A stretch of DNA of 64,000 bases. It comes from CAVPJW01 sp963705525. Lineage in GTDB: Bacteria > Acidobacteriota > Vicinamibacteria > Vicinamibacterales > CAVPJW01. Within the stretch, counting starts at the first letter, position 1; each line of letters opens with the position of its first letter. The notes under the pieces were generated by a model. The model did not search any database and was not told where the DNA came from. It saw nothing but the letters and a program-made list of their open reading frames with translations. The position numbers and the translations under genes were made by a program. The DNA lies in assembly GCA_963705525.1 (NCBI GenBank), contig CAVPJW010000002.1, positions 1,178,001 to 1,242,000 on the forward strand, given 5' to 3'. Below, piece by piece: positions 35,212-44,584 of this stretch.

Positions 35212-36576
35212 TCAGCGCCGGCCTTTCTTTGATCCGCTTCGGCGACGGACCTGAATCCGGATAGGGCTGCCAAGAAACCCGAACGCCTCGCGCAGGCGGT
35301 TGACCAGGAACCGCTCATAGGAGAAATGAAAGCGCGTCGCGATATTCGTGAAGAACACGAAGACCGGTGGGGCGACGCCCACCTGCGCCGCGTACATGAT
35401 CCGCACGCTCCGGGTTCCCGGGCTCACCGGAGGGTGCGCCGTCGTCACCGCCTCGATGAACTTGTTCAGCTCCGGGGTGGGCACGCGTCGCGTCCTGGCT
35501 TCCGCGACACGATCGATGTGCTCGAGTAATTTCGGCACGCGCTCGCCGGTGCGAGCAGACAGATGCAGGATGGGTGCATAGTCGGCGAACTTCAAGGCAT
35601 ACCGAAGGTTCTCATCAAATTCCTTCACATACTCTGGACCCCGGTCCTTCATCAGGTCCCATTTGTTGGCGGCGATGATGAGGCCGCGGCCGGCCCGGTC
35701 CACCTCTCCGGCAATGGCGGCATCCTGTTCGGTTGCGCCCGTCTCGGCATCAATGACGACGACGGCGACATCGGCCTTGGCGATGGCCTTCTTGGCCGCC
35801 AGCACGCTGACGATCTCAACGGCCCCACTCTTTGCTACCCGACCCGGACGGCGAATCCCCGCGGTGTCGACGATCCGGAACTCGCGGCGGTGCCATCTGA
35901 GGACTTCGTCAACCGGATCCCTGGTGGTTCCCGGCATTTCGCTCACGAGCACGCGTTCCTCACGCAGCAGACGATTGACCAGCGAGGATTTTCCGACATT
36001 CGGTCGACCGACGATCGCCACGCCGACTTCGACAGGAACCGGGTCGGGGACGGGTGCTTCGCGCGACCGGGCGGCCGGCAGCCGCCCAATCACCTCTTCC
36101 ATCAAGTCGCCGATGTTCAAACCGTGCTCGGCCGAGATCTCGATGACCGGATCGAATCCCAGTCGATAGAACTCGAAGGCCTTCGACCGTGCCCCGGCCG
36201 CGTCCACCTTATTGACCGCGAGGAGCACGGGCACGCCAATGACTCTAAGCGTCGCGGCAATTTCTTCGTCGGCCGACACCAGTCCCTCGCGGCCATCCAC
36301 CACGAACACGAGCACGTCCGCCGACTCGATGGCGTGACGACCCTGTTTCACCACGAGCTCGTGGAGCGGATCGAGACTCGCGCCAAACATGCCGCCGGTA
36401 TCGACCAGTCGCAACGCAACACCGCGCCAGGTTGTTGAGACACCGATGACATCGCGCGTTGTCCCTGGCGTCCGATTCACGATTGATCGGCGTGAGGAAG
36501 TGATTCGATTGAAGAGTGTGGACTTCCCCACGTTGGGCCGTCCAACCAAGACGACGGATGCAGGTGCTCTGGTCAT
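35212..36576 (-). CDS. der: Ribosome biogenesis GTPase Der (EngA)
   Basis: About 454 aa with two tandem GTPase domains and a C-terminal KH-like domain. Domain 1: GRPNVGKSTLFNRI, DTGG, NKVD; domain 2: GRPNVGKSSLVNRL, DTAG, NKWD. The C-terminus (VGVAPPVFVFFTN, RFLVNRLREAFGFLGSPIRI) is typical of Der and ends in a basic tail. Der acts in late 50S subunit assembly. I use the ATG at 36576; a GTG at 36591 would add five residues. Divergent from the HU/IHF gene, sharing a short promoter region. Confidence 0.96.
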   Translation of the reverse strand: MTRAPASVVLVGRPNVGKSTLFNRITSSRRSIVNRTPGTTRDVIGVSTTWRGVALRLVDTGGMFGASLDPLHELVVKQGRHAIESADVLVFVVDGREGLVSADEEIAATLRVIGVPVLLAVNKVDAAGARSKAFEFYRLGFDPVIEISAEHGLNIGDLMEEVIGRLPAARSREAPVPDPVPVEVGVAIVGRPNVGKSSLVNRLLREERVLVSEMPGTTRDPVDEVLRWHRREFRIVDTAGIRRPGRVAKSGAVEIVSVLAAKKAIAKADVAVVVIDAETGATEQDAAIAGEVDRAGRGLIIAANKWDLMKDRGPEYVKEFDENLRYALKFADYAPILHLSARTGERVPKLLEHIDRVAEARTRRVPTPELNKFIEAVTTAHPPVSPGTRSVRIMYAAQVGVAPPVFVFFTNIATRFHFSYERFLVNRLREAFGFLGSPIRIQVRRRSGSKKGRR

Positions 36577-36603
36577 GCCGTTTTGTGACACTTAGCTCGG
36601 CGC

Positions 36604-36632
36604 TTGACAGTGTAAGTGACTATTTTTATAGT
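36604..36632 (+). promoter_or_regulatory. Sigma-70 promoter of the HU/IHF gene
   Basis: TTGACA at 36604-36609 (consensus -35), exactly 17 bases, then TATAGT at 36627-36632 (-10, five of six). The surrounding bases are A/T-rich, in contrast to the GC-rich genome. Start codon follows at 36661 with AAGGGG as binding site. Confidence 0.8.
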
Positions 36633-36660
36633 ATTTACCGGTCTGAAGGGGTGCCTAAGC

Positions 36661-36930
36661 ATGATCAAGGTCGACATCGTGAATGAAGTATCGCGCGTCG
36701 CCGACATCACCAAGGTCAAGGCTGAGGTTGCGGTCGATGCGGTCTTCGACTCGATGCGCGTGTCCATGCAGAAGGGTGAGCGAATCGAGCTCCGGGGTTT
36801 CGGCGTCTTTCAAGTGAAGCCCCGAAAGCGGGGCATCGGCCGTAATCCGCGGACCGGCAAGGAAGTGCGCATTCCGCCAGGCCGGACCATCAGGTTCAAG
36901 CCCGGCAAGGATCTGCAGAATATCAGCTAA
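36661..36930 (+). CDS. HU/IHF family DNA-binding protein
   Basis: 89 aa from ATG 36661, matching the usual 90-aa length; an upstream in-frame start at 36616 overlaps the promoter and is rejected. The N-terminal helices (KVDIVNEVSRVADITKVKAEVAVDAVF) and the beta-arm signature GRNPRTGKEVRIPPG near 60-74 are diagnostic. It bends and compacts DNA as a dimer; the sequence alone does not separate HU from an IHF subunit. The strong promoter directly upstream fits abundant expression. The protease gene follows 41 bases downstream, likely co-transcribed. Confidence 0.95.
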   Translation: MIKVDIVNEVSRVADITKVKAEVAVDAVFDSMRVSMQKGERIELRGFGVFQVKPRKRGIGRNPRTGKEVRIPPGRTIRFKPGKDLQNIS

Positions 36931-36971
36931 GCCGGCACCGACGCGAGGCCGTACGCTCGTTTCCCGGTTCA

Positions 36972-37970
36972 ATGTCATCTCCCTGGCATCCGTACCCAGC
37001 CTCATCGAACGGCAACGGGGTCGGCCGCGTGTTGAGCGACACCGCGCCGTCGCTCGTTGAACCGGTCGTCCGACTCAAGTTCCGCGACCGCGTCTGGCTC
37101 CATGTCGTTCTCTTCGCCTTGACGATCCTGACCACAACCCTCGTTGGCGCGAACCACTACGCCGGCTTTCTGTCGGACTTTCTCGCGTCACGGACCTTAT
37201 CGCTGTCCACAACCGAGCTCGTGCTCGGTGGCCTCTGGTACAGCGCCACGATTCTGGCCATCCTCGGAGCGCACGAGCTCGGACACTATGTGGCCTGTCG
37301 CTACTACAATGTCGATGCGTCGTTGCCATTCTTCTTGCCGGCGCCCGTGTTGACGGGAACGCTCGGGGCGTTCATCAGAATCCGCGAGCCGATCCCGAGC
37401 AAGCGGATCCTCTTCGACATCGGCGTCGCCGGCCCGTTCGCGGGCTTTGCGGTTGCTCTGCCAGCACTGTTTGTCGGTTTGAGCCTCTCACGCGTGGTCC
37501 CCATTCCACCGGATTTCACGGGCCTGTCGCTCGGCGAACCGCTCCTCTTTCGTGCGGCGTCATGGCTCTTGTGGGGTACGGCGGCCGACGGCTACTCGCT
37601 GAACCTCCACCCCATGGCATTCGCGGCGTGGTTTGGCCTGCTCGCAACGGCCCTCAACCTGATTCCTATCGGACAGCTGGACGGCGGGCACATTTCATAC
37701 GCGGTGCTTGGGCGACGATCCACGGTCGTCACGATGGCATCGGTTGCCGGAGCGCTGGCGCTGACGTACGTTTCACGAAGCTGGCTCGTCTGGACAGGGC
37801 TGATGGTGGCGATGATCGCGATGTATGGCCCGCACCACCCGCCGCTCAGAGACGAGCACGTGGCGCTCGATCGCGGTCGCGTCTGGCTTGCTCTGCTGGC
37901 CCTCGTGATCTTGGTCATCTGCTTCACACCGGCGCCGATCGAGCCGCTGGAGTTGTTGCGAAGTAAATAG
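36972..37970 (+). CDS. Site-2-type intramembrane metalloprotease (M50 family)
   Basis: 332 aa with about six to seven membrane segments. Catalytic HELGH at 101-105 and the second motif NLIPIGQLDGGH at 229-240 (third zinc ligand Asp237) both lie in hydrophobic segments. No PDZ domain is inserted, so it is unlike RseP and closer to the plant/archaeal EGY-type or minimal S2P proteases. Substrate unknown; such proteases often release anti-sigma factors or membrane regulators. The N-terminal 35 residues are polar. Confidence 0.88.
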   Translation: MSSPWHPYPASSNGNGVGRVLSDTAPSLVEPVVRLKFRDRVWLHVVLFALTILTTTLVGANHYAGFLSDFLASRTLSLSTTELVLGGLWYSATILAILGAHELGHYVACRYYNVDASLPFFLPAPVLTGTLGAFIRIREPIPSKRILFDIGVAGPFAGFAVALPALFVGLSLSRVVPIPPDFTGLSLGEPLLFRAASWLLWGTAADGYSLNLHPMAFAAWFGLLATALNLIPIGQLDGGHISYAVLGRRSTVVTMASVAGALALTYVSRSWLVWTGLMVAMIAMYGPHHPPLRDEHVALDRGRVWLALLALVILVICFTPAPIEPLELLRSK

Positions 37971-37974
37971 GACC

Positions 37975-38019
37975 GGGTCGAAGGTCGCGGTCTCAAGGTC
38001 TAAGGGTCGAAAGGTCGAA
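37975..38019. repeat. Degenerate heptamer tract
   Basis: Units GGGTCGA, AGGTCGC, GGTCTCA, AGGTCTA, AGGGTCG, then AAAGGTCGAAC, in 7-base register except at the end. It fills the gap between the site-2 protease and TPR protein genes. Confidence 0.65.
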
Positions 38020-38051
38020 CAGACTCATAGTTTCCAGGATGGAGCTCTACC

Positions 38052-39722
38052 ATGAATGAGCGACGAATGCTGGCTGGAATCGCCCTTCTTTCGGTGTTGT
38101 TCACGACCGTCGGTCTGACGCAGGGGCTGCCGACGGATGCCTCCACCGGCAAGCCGCTCGCTCCCGCGCTCAAGAACCTGGGCACGCTGCACTACAAGGT
38201 AACCACGAACTCGGAGCGGGCTCAGGCATTCTTCGATCAGGGCCTCCGGCTCCTCTACGGCTTCAACCATGCCGAGGCTACCCGCGCCTTTCAAGAAGCC
38301 GCCAGGCTCGATCCTGCGTGCGGCATGGCGTACTGGGGCGAGGCGTACGCGACGGGCCCGAACATCAACGACCCGCTTCCGACACCGGAACGCGTGGTCG
38401 CCGCATACGCGGCGATGCAGAAAGCCCTGAACGCCAAGCGTGGGTTGACAGAGACCGAGCAGGCACTCATCGATGCGATGGCCAAGCGCTTCTCGTCGGA
38501 CAAGATCGACGACTGGAAAGCCCCTAACGCCGCCTACACCGAAGCGATGGATGCGGTTCAAGCCAGATTCTCTGGTGACCCTGACGTGAACGTCCTGTAT
38601 GTGGCATCCGTCCTGGAGACGCGCCCCTGGGACTATTGGAAGAAAGGTGACGCGCCACACCAGGGAATCGCGAAGGCGCTGTCGACGCTGGAGAAAGTCA
38701 TGAAGGACTACCCCGATCATCCAGGCGCGCACCACTACTACATCCACATGGTGGAAGCGACCTCCACGCCGGAGCGCGCCGTGGCCAGCGCGGACAAACT
38801 CGAGAGCCTCATGCCCGGCGCGGGGCATATGGTCCATATGCCCGCCCACATCTACATGCGTGTCGGGCGGTACGCCGACGCGGCGTCGAGCAACGAACGC
38901 GCCATCCTGGCGGATGAGGACTACATCTCTCAATGTCAAGCACAGGGGCTCTACCCGACCGGCTATTACCCGCACAACATCCATTTCCTTTGGTCGGCGG
39001 CGACCATGGAAGGACGAAGTCGAGATGCGATCGAGGCCGCACGCAAGGCCGGGGCAAAGACCTCGCACGACATGTCACACGAATACACGCCGATACAGGA
39101 CTTCCTGGCCACTCCGTACTTCGCACTGGTCAGGTTTGGACATTGGGAAGAGATGCTCACCGAAGCGCCTCCGGCGAAGGACCTCGCCTTCCTTAATGCC
39201 ATGTGGCACTACGGGCGCGGTGTCGCATTCGCCGGCCGTGGACAATTCGATCACGCACGCGATGAAATCAAGGCTCTTGAATCACTGAAGAGCGACCCGT
39301 CGCTGACGCTTGAGGTGGGGGGAACGTCCGGTACCACTCTCCAGAGCCTGGTCGAGCTCTCCGCGCGCATCGTGTCCGGCGAGCTCGCGGCGAAGGAGAA
39401 GCGTTTCGATGACGGCGTGAAGGATCTCGAGGCCGCCGTGGCCATGCAGGATGCACAGCGTTATTTCGAACCGTCGGCCTGGCATTACCCGGTCCGTCAG
39501 TCCCTGGGCGCCGTGCTCCTCGACGCGGGGCGAGCCAAAGAGGCGGAGGCAGTCTATCGTGAGGATCTAAAACGGAATCCTGAAAACGGCTGGTCGCTCT
39601 TCGGGCTGATGAAGAGCCTTCAGGCTCAGGGGAAGACAGACGAGGCGGCGGCCATCGAGGCACGGTTCCGGCGGGCCTGGGCGCGCGCGGACATCACGCT
39701 TACGGCATCGCGGATCATGTAG
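38052..39722 (+). CDS. Exported TPR-repeat protein
   Basis: 556 aa with a signal peptide (MLAGIALLSVLFTTVGLTQG). After it come TPR-like helical pairs: AQAFFDQGLRLLYGFNHAEATRAFQEAARLDPACGMAYWGEA, later HYYIHMVEA, and a C-terminal pair around AKEAEAVYREDLKRNPENGWSLFGLMKSL. Several conserved His-rich strings (PDHPGAHHYYIH; MVHMPAHIY) recur in this family and hint at a metal or ligand site, but no activity is established that I can name. The start is preceded by GGATGGAGCT. Function unknown; likely periplasmic. Confidence 0.82.
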   Translation: MNERRMLAGIALLSVLFTTVGLTQGLPTDASTGKPLAPALKNLGTLHYKVTTNSERAQAFFDQGLRLLYGFNHAEATRAFQEAARLDPACGMAYWGEAYATGPNINDPLPTPERVVAAYAAMQKALNAKRGLTETEQALIDAMAKRFSSDKIDDWKAPNAAYTEAMDAVQARFSGDPDVNVLYVASVLETRPWDYWKKGDAPHQGIAKALSTLEKVMKDYPDHPGAHHYYIHMVEATSTPERAVASADKLESLMPGAGHMVHMPAHIYMRVGRYADAASSNERAILADEDYISQCQAQGLYPTGYYPHNIHFLWSAATMEGRSRDAIEAARKAGAKTSHDMSHEYTPIQDFLATPYFALVRFGHWEEMLTEAPPAKDLAFLNAMWHYGRGVAFAGRGQFDHARDEIKALESLKSDPSLTLEVGGTSGTTLQSLVELSARIVSGELAAKEKRFDDGVKDLEAAVAMQDAQRYFEPSAWHYPVRQSLGAVLLDAGRAKEAEAVYREDLKRNPENGWSLFGLMKSLQAQGKTDEAAAIEARFRRAWARADITLTASRIM

Positions 39723-39742
39723 GTCGAGGGTTCAGCGCTCCG
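39722..39742. repeat. Short heptamer tract
   Basis: Three 7-base units (GGTCGAG, GGTTCAG, CGCTCCG) directly after the TPR gene stop, in the gap before the convergent priA gene; same family as the other three tracts but short. Confidence 0.4.
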
Positions 39743-39784
39743 CAGAAGGCGCGTCGCGCGATCGTGTGAAACGAACGCCCGGGT

Positions 39785-42316
39785 CTAGAGGACCGCCATG
39801 GGATCGACGTCGATGACAACGGCGCGGCGCACATCGCGGCACGCCTCGACGGCCGAGCGCAGTGCCGCGCGCATCTCCGCGCGGCTCGGTCCCTTCAGGA
39901 AGATCTGCATGCGATGCTCGCCCCTCAGCTTGCCCAGCGGAGCCGGCGCGGGACCGAGGACCCGGAATCGACTCTTTCGCGGGTCGACCGAGCGAAGGCG
40001 TCGCGCGATGCGATCGGCCACGGCGGCAGCCGCACTAAGGGTACCGCCGCGGACGACGGCCGCCACCAGCGCCACGATCGGCGGGTACTTCATCGCGCGC
40101 CGATATCTCAGCTCCTCGGTGAAGAACGCCCGATAGTCCTGACGACAGCCGTATTGAATGCTGTAGTGATCGGGAAAGAGCGTCTGCACGATGGCCTGTC
40201 CTGGCTGCGCGCCGCGACCGGCTCGGCCGGCCACCTGAGTCAACAGCTGGAACGTCCGTTCCGCTGCCCGGAAATCCGCCAGCGCGAGGCCCACGTCGGC
40301 TGAGATGACGCCGACCAGGGTCACGCCAGGGAAATCGTGCCCCTTGGCGATCATCTGCGTGCCCACGAGTACGTCGATCTCCCGTCGAGCGACGCGGTTC
40401 AGAACGCTGCTGATGGCTCCGCGACGACGGGCGATGTCGCGATCGAGACGGGCCACACGCGCATTCGGAAACAGCGCCTGAATCTCCGCCTCGATGCGCT
40501 CCGTGCCAAAGCCTGTGTGCTCGAGATACGGGCCGGCGCATTTTGGACAGGCCTTCGGCACGGCCACCGAGTAGTTGCAGTAGTGACATAGTGCGCGCTT
40601 GCGGCCACCCTCTCGCCCGTGGACGGTCAACGCGACGCTGCAGTTCGGGCACTCCAGGATGTGCGTGCACTGCCGACAGAACACGGCGGTTGCAAGGCCG
40701 CGGCGATTGAGCAGGACAAGCGACTGCTCTCGCGCGTCCAGACGCGCCGCGATCGCATCGCGCAGGCTCTGGCTCAACACCGTATCAGGGCCCATCGCGG
40801 CATATTCCTCGCGCATGTTGACGATGTGAACCCTGGCGAGCGGCCGATCGTGCACACGCCGCTCCAATGCGATCAGCTCGTACCTGCCACTCGCCGCATT
40901 CTGGTACGACTCGACCGATGGCGTTGCAGAGCCCAGGACGACGAGCGCGCCTGTCCGTTTGCCGCGGAGGACGGCGACGTCTCTCGCGTTGTAGCGCGGC
41001 GCCTCCTCCTGCTTGTACGCGCCGTCGTGCTCTTCATCAACGACGATCAGGCCGAGACGCTCGAGCGGGGCAAAAATCGCCGACCGCGTTCCCACGACGA
41101 CGTCCACCTCGCCGCGCCGGATGCGATGCCATTGGTCGTAGCGCTCACCGTCGGAGAGGCCGCTGTGCTGAATGGCGACGGATTCGCCGAACGCCGTTCT
41201 GAAGGCGCGCGCCACCGCGGGCGTGAGCGCAATCTCAGGGACCAGCACCAGCACGGATTGGCCCATCGCGCGAACCCGGTCCGCCAGCCGCAGATAGATT
41301 TCTGTTTTGCCGCTGCCGGTCACACCGTGCAGCAGCGCCACACCGAACGCGGGTCTTGCCAGCATGGCTTCGAGCCGCCCCATGGCCGCCGCCTGCTCAA
41401 CTGTGAGCTGGTGAGCCGCCGGCGATTCGCCGTCGCCGGCCGGAGACTCGATCGCAAACGGATCGCGATCGACGCGCTCTCGGCTGATCACGATCAGTCC
41501 AAGGCCGACGAGCCGCTTGAGGGTCGCGTGACCGACACCGGCGGCGGCCAGCGACGATGCGGTAATCCCCTGGGGCGCGTGAAGAAGGCGGTCGAGCGCC
41601 AGACGTTGCTTGGCGCCCAATCGCAGCAGGTCTGCCGCGTCGGCGTGAACCGCTTCCTGCCCGGCGACTGTCAACGCCACGGACGCCCGGGTCTGAAACG
41701 CGGCCGCTTTGCCGCGCAAGGTGTGGGTCATCGCGACGAGGCCCTCACGAGCCAACGCGCGTGCCACCGCATGGAGCGGCAGCCGGCTCGCGGCCATCGG
41801 AGAACCCTCGCGAGCGCGAAGGCGACGCCCGAGCACCGACAGCGACACGGCTTGGCCCGGACGGAGTGCCTCGAGCGCCGCTATGCGCAGGGCTGCCTGG
41901 CGGCCCCGGCCGGCGGCCTTTCCTTCGAGGGCCGACGCCCTTCCGCGGTCTGTGATCTCGACTCTCGGTTCGCTGGTGATCCAGACGCCGGGAGGCATGG
42001 CCGACCGGATCGCCTCACCCGGCGACGCCATGTAGTACTCAGCAACCCACAGAGCGAGCTCGACGATATCCGGCGGAAGGAATGCGTCCTCGTCGAGGAT
42101 GTCAACGACCGGACGGAGTTCGCGCCCTGCCTCGGCGCCGGGCGGGCCATGGCCGTTGGCTGGTTCGTAGCGGACTGCACAGCCGGTGACCAGCCGTGAA
42201 CCCAGCGGCACCAGCACGCGGGCGCCGATCGGCGGCAAGGCCAGCTCCGCAGGAACTCGGTACGTGAGGAGGCCGGAAATCGGAAGCGGAACCGCGACGG
42301 AAACCAGGCGCGTCAT
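39785..42316 (-). CDS. priA: Primosomal protein N' (replication restart helicase PriA)
   Basis: About 843 aa. The N-terminal DNA 3'-end-binding domain (RLVSVAVPLPISGLLTYRVP) is followed by a superfamily 2 helicase: Walker A HGVTGSGKTEIYL (about 334-346 counted from GTG 42328), DEEH, and SATPSVES. The zinc-binding insert has paired cysteines CRQCTHILECPNC and CHYC...CPKC. The helicase C-terminus QMIAKGHDFPGVTLVG and QVAGRAGRG follow, then the C-terminal domain. PriA reloads the replisome at stalled forks. The GTG at 42328 is an alternative start. Last gene of the long minus-strand run. Confidence 0.96.
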   Translation of the reverse strand: MTRLVSVAVPLPISGLLTYRVPAELALPPIGARVLVPLGSRLVTGCAVRYEPANGHGPPGAEAGRELRPVVDILDEDAFLPPDIVELALWVAEYYMASPGEAIRSAMPPGVWITSEPRVEITDRGRASALEGKAAGRGRQAALRIAALEALRPGQAVSLSVLGRRLRAREGSPMAASRLPLHAVARALAREGLVAMTHTLRGKAAAFQTRASVALTVAGQEAVHADAADLLRLGAKQRLALDRLLHAPQGITASSLAAAGVGHATLKRLVGLGLIVISRERVDRDPFAIESPAGDGESPAAHQLTVEQAAAMGRLEAMLARPAFGVALLHGVTGSGKTEIYLRLADRVRAMGQSVLVLVPEIALTPAVARAFRTAFGESVAIQHSGLSDGERYDQWHRIRRGEVDVVVGTRSAIFAPLERLGLIVVDEEHDGAYKQEEAPRYNARDVAVLRGKRTGALVVLGSATPSVESYQNAASGRYELIALERRVHDRPLARVHIVNMREEYAAMGPDTVLSQSLRDAIAARLDAREQSLVLLNRRGLATAVFCRQCTHILECPNCSVALTVHGREGGRKRALCHYCNYSVAVPKACPKCAGPYLEHTGFGTERIEAEIQALFPNARVARLDRDIARRRGAISSVLNRVARREIDVLVGTQMIAKGHDFPGVTLVGVISADVGLALADFRAAERTFQLLTQVAGRAGRGAQPGQAIVQTLFPDHYSIQYGCRQDYRAFFTEELRYRRAMKYPPIVALVAAVVRGGTLSAAAAVADRIARRLRSVDPRKSRFRVLGPAPAPLGKLRGEHRMQIFLKGPSRAEMRAALRSAVEACRDVRRAVVIDVDPMAVL

Positions 42317-42359
42317 GTCGGTGTCCACGCGCCAGCCGTCTCGATGCGCGTCGCCCTGA

Positions 42360-43166
42360 TTATCCGTCGTCTTCGCCGGTTAGGATCGCGCGAACTTTCT
42401 TGAGGTCGTTCCAGACGTCGCGCCGACAGCTCGGATTGCGCAGCAGGTATGCGGGATGAAAGGTGGGAATGAGCTTCGCGCCGCGGTAGATGTAGACGCG
42501 ACCCCGGAGTCGCGAGATTGGATCGTCGGTCTTGAGCAGCGACCGGGCGGCGAACGTGCCGAGCGCCACAATGACCTTGGGCTTGATGACGTCAACCTGC
42601 CGAAACAGGAACGGTTCACAGGTTGCGACCTCGTCCGGTTCAGGATTGCGATTGCCCGGCGGGCGGCATTTTATGACGTTGGCGATATACACGGCCTCTC
42701 GAGTGAGCCCTATGGCCTCGATCATCTGCGTGAGCTTCTGCCCGGCCCGCCCGACGAACGGAATCCCCTGGACGTCCTCATCATGCCCCGGCGCCTCGCC
42801 GACGAACATCAGATCGGCCGAGGGATGACCCACGCCAAACACGATCGTGCTGCGTCCCAGTCGGTGCAGCTTGCAGCGCGTGCATTCGCCGATGTCCTCA
42901 CGGACCGCTTCCAGTGACTCGTGACCAATCAAAGGTTCATCGTCCTGTCCAGCCGCCGGCGAAGGCGCGGCAGCCTGTGGCGTGCGATTGCCGCCCGCCG
43001 GCTCCGTCCTTCCGGTCGACCAGAAGCGATCGCGGCTCAGGCCAGACACACCCAGTTCCTGCGCGAAGCGGAGATGTTCCGCGAGTTGTGCGAATGAATC
43101 GGAGTCGTCCACGGGCTCAACTCGACGGGGTGGCGGATCGGGAACGGCTGAGCAATGACTCGACAC
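42360..43166 (-). CDS. Family 4 uracil-DNA glycosylase (4Fe-4S)
   Basis: Up to 268 aa. The catalytic region is C-terminal: motif A GEAPGHDEDVQGIPFVGRAG and motif B HPAYLLR. Four cysteines for a 4Fe-4S cluster are visible: C-T-R-C, C in IKCRPPGNRNP, and C in ATCEPF. It removes uracil from DNA. The N-terminal 80 residues are proline/alanine-rich linker. The GTG at 43166 gives a 50-base overlap with coaBC; a GTG at 43112, just after the coaBC stop, is an equally plausible start. Confidence 0.93.
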   Translation of the reverse strand: MSSHCSAVPDPPPRRVEPVDDSDSFAQLAEHLRFAQELGVSGLSRDRFWSTGRTEPAGGNRTPQAAAPSPAAGQDDEPLIGHESLEAVREDIGECTRCKLHRLGRSTIVFGVGHPSADLMFVGEAPGHDEDVQGIPFVGRAGQKLTQMIEAIGLTREAVYIANVIKCRPPGNRNPEPDEVATCEPFLFRQVDVIKPKVIVALGTFAARSLLKTDDPISRLRGRVYIYRGAKLIPTFHPAYLLRNPSCRRDVWNDLKKVRAILTGEDDG

Positions 43167-44337
43167 GATCGAGGATGGCGCGGGCGACGGCCATCTTCGA
43201 CTGCAGCGGCAGCGTTTCCTCGCGATCTCGATCGATGAGCGTCACGACGTTGGTGTCGACGTCGAATCCCGCACCGGGGATTGACACGTCGTTGGCGACA
43301 ATGAGGTCCGCACGCTTCGACTTGAGTTTGTTCCTGGCCCGCTCGGCGAGATCCTCGGTCTCCGCGGCGAACCCGACGAGCACGGGATGGTCCGAACCCA
43401 GTCGATCGCGGAGCGCGCCGAGGTCGGCCAGGATATCGGCCGTCCGCTTCAGGGTGAGCGACAGCGGGCCCTGGCTCTTTGTGATCTTCTCCGGTTCAGG
43501 ATTGGCCGGCGTGTAGTCGGCAACGGCTGCGGCCATCACGACCACATCCATAGGGGCCGCGCGCGCCATCACCTCGGCGTGCATCTCGGCGGCATTTCGT
43601 ACGCGGATGGCTGTCACCGCAGCCGGTACCGGCAACGTGCTCGGGCCGGTGATCAGGACGACTTCCGCGCCTCTTTCGACGGCCGCGGCCGCAACCGCAA
43701 ATCCCATTCGCCCGCTGGAGCGGTTTCCGATGAATCGAACCGGATCGATGTCTTCGTATGTGGGCCCCGCCGTGACGAGGACTCGCCGGCCCTGCCACGA
43801 CCCTGCCGGCGCGATGAGCCGTTCGGCGGCCTCGATCACGGCCTCGGGTTCAGCGAGGCGTCCGCGCCCGATCCAGCCGCAGGCCAGGTACCCGTCTCCC
43901 GGTTCGACGAAGGTCACACCCCGCGCTGCGAGCACGTCGAGATTCCGCTGCACAGCCTGGTGCTCGAGCATGTTCGTATTCATGGCGGGAGCCATGAGGA
44001 CGGGCGCTCTCGTCGCGAGGTAAAGAGTGGACAGAAAGTCGTCGGCAATCCCGTTTGCGAACTTGCCGATGACGTTCGCGGTCGCCGGCGCCACGATGAG
44101 GAGGCGGATCGTCGAGGCGAGCGAGATATGTTCGATGTCGGAATTCGCGCCCGCCGCCCATTGATCCGTAATGACGCGCCGCCTTGTAATCGATTCGAAC
44201 GTCAACGGCGTGATAAACCGGCGAGCCGACCGCGTGAGGACAGCCGTCACGTCGTGGCCTCTCGTCTGAAGCCCGCGCGCGATTTCCACGGCCTTGTAGG
44301 CGCCGATGCCGCCCGTCACGCCCAGCGCGATCAGCAT
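43117..44337 (-). CDS. coaBC: Bifunctional phosphopantothenoylcysteine decarboxylase/synthase CoaBC
   Basis: 406 aa. The N-terminal flavoprotein CoaC domain has GVTGGIGAYKAVE, the active His region SDIEHISLA, PAMN and the cysteine loop ACGWIGRGRLAEP. The C-terminal CoaB domain has VTAGPTYEDIDPVRFIGNRSSGRMG and AAAVADY. It carries out the second and third steps of coenzyme A synthesis from phosphopantothenate. The position directly after rpoZ is the common bacterial order. Confidence 0.96.
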   Translation of the reverse strand: MLIALGVTGGIGAYKAVEIARGLQTRGHDVTAVLTRSARRFITPLTFESITRRRVITDQWAAGANSDIEHISLASTIRLLIVAPATANVIGKFANGIADDFLSTLYLATRAPVLMAPAMNTNMLEHQAVQRNLDVLAARGVTFVEPGDGYLACGWIGRGRLAEPEAVIEAAERLIAPAGSWQGRRVLVTAGPTYEDIDPVRFIGNRSSGRMGFAVAAAAVERGAEVVLITGPSTLPVPAAVTAIRVRNAAEMHAEVMARAAPMDVVVMAAAVADYTPANPEPEKITKSQGPLSLTLKRTADILADLGALRDRLGSDHPVLVGFAAETEDLAERARNKLKSKRADLIVANDVSIPGAGFDVDTNVVTLIDRDREETLPLQSKMAVARAILDRVESLLSRSRSATPSS

Positions 44338-44365
44338 GTGTGTTCCCTGATTGACTGAATCCCGG

Positions 44366-44551
44366 TCAGGCCTCTTCCGGAGATTCGTCCACTTTCTGAA
44401 CTTTTTCTCGAAGCACTTCAGTCTGGGCGGTCTTGGTGGCCTTGTGATCCCCGTCTACCCGCGGCAGCGCTCCCCGCATCAACTGTCTGGCGCGAGCGCC
44501 GGCGACTACGACGAATTCGAATGAATTGTTCAACTTGCTTCTATCGATCAC
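44366..44551 (-). CDS. rpoZ: RNA polymerase omega subunit
   Basis: 61 aa from a GTG start with AAAGGA eight bases upstream. FEFVVVAGARARQLMRGA matches the conserved omega core (usually R-(F/Y)-x-L-V-x-x-A-(A/K)-x-R-A-R-Q-L). Short, but typical for the family. Its place between gmk and coaBC strongly supports the call. Omega helps RNA polymerase assembly and ppGpp binding. Confidence 0.9.
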   Translation of the reverse strand: MIDRSKLNNSFEFVVVAGARARQLMRGALPRVDGDHKATKTAQTEVLREKVQKVDESPEEA

Positions 44552-44584
44552 GGCATGTGTCCTTTCCTCGATTGGACGCCGGCC

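Noticed and set aside
35106..35318. Longer start for the MerR regulator
   Set aside because: It would overlap the der 3' end by 107 bases and adds 71 residues with no MerR character; ATG 35105 has a ribosome binding site.
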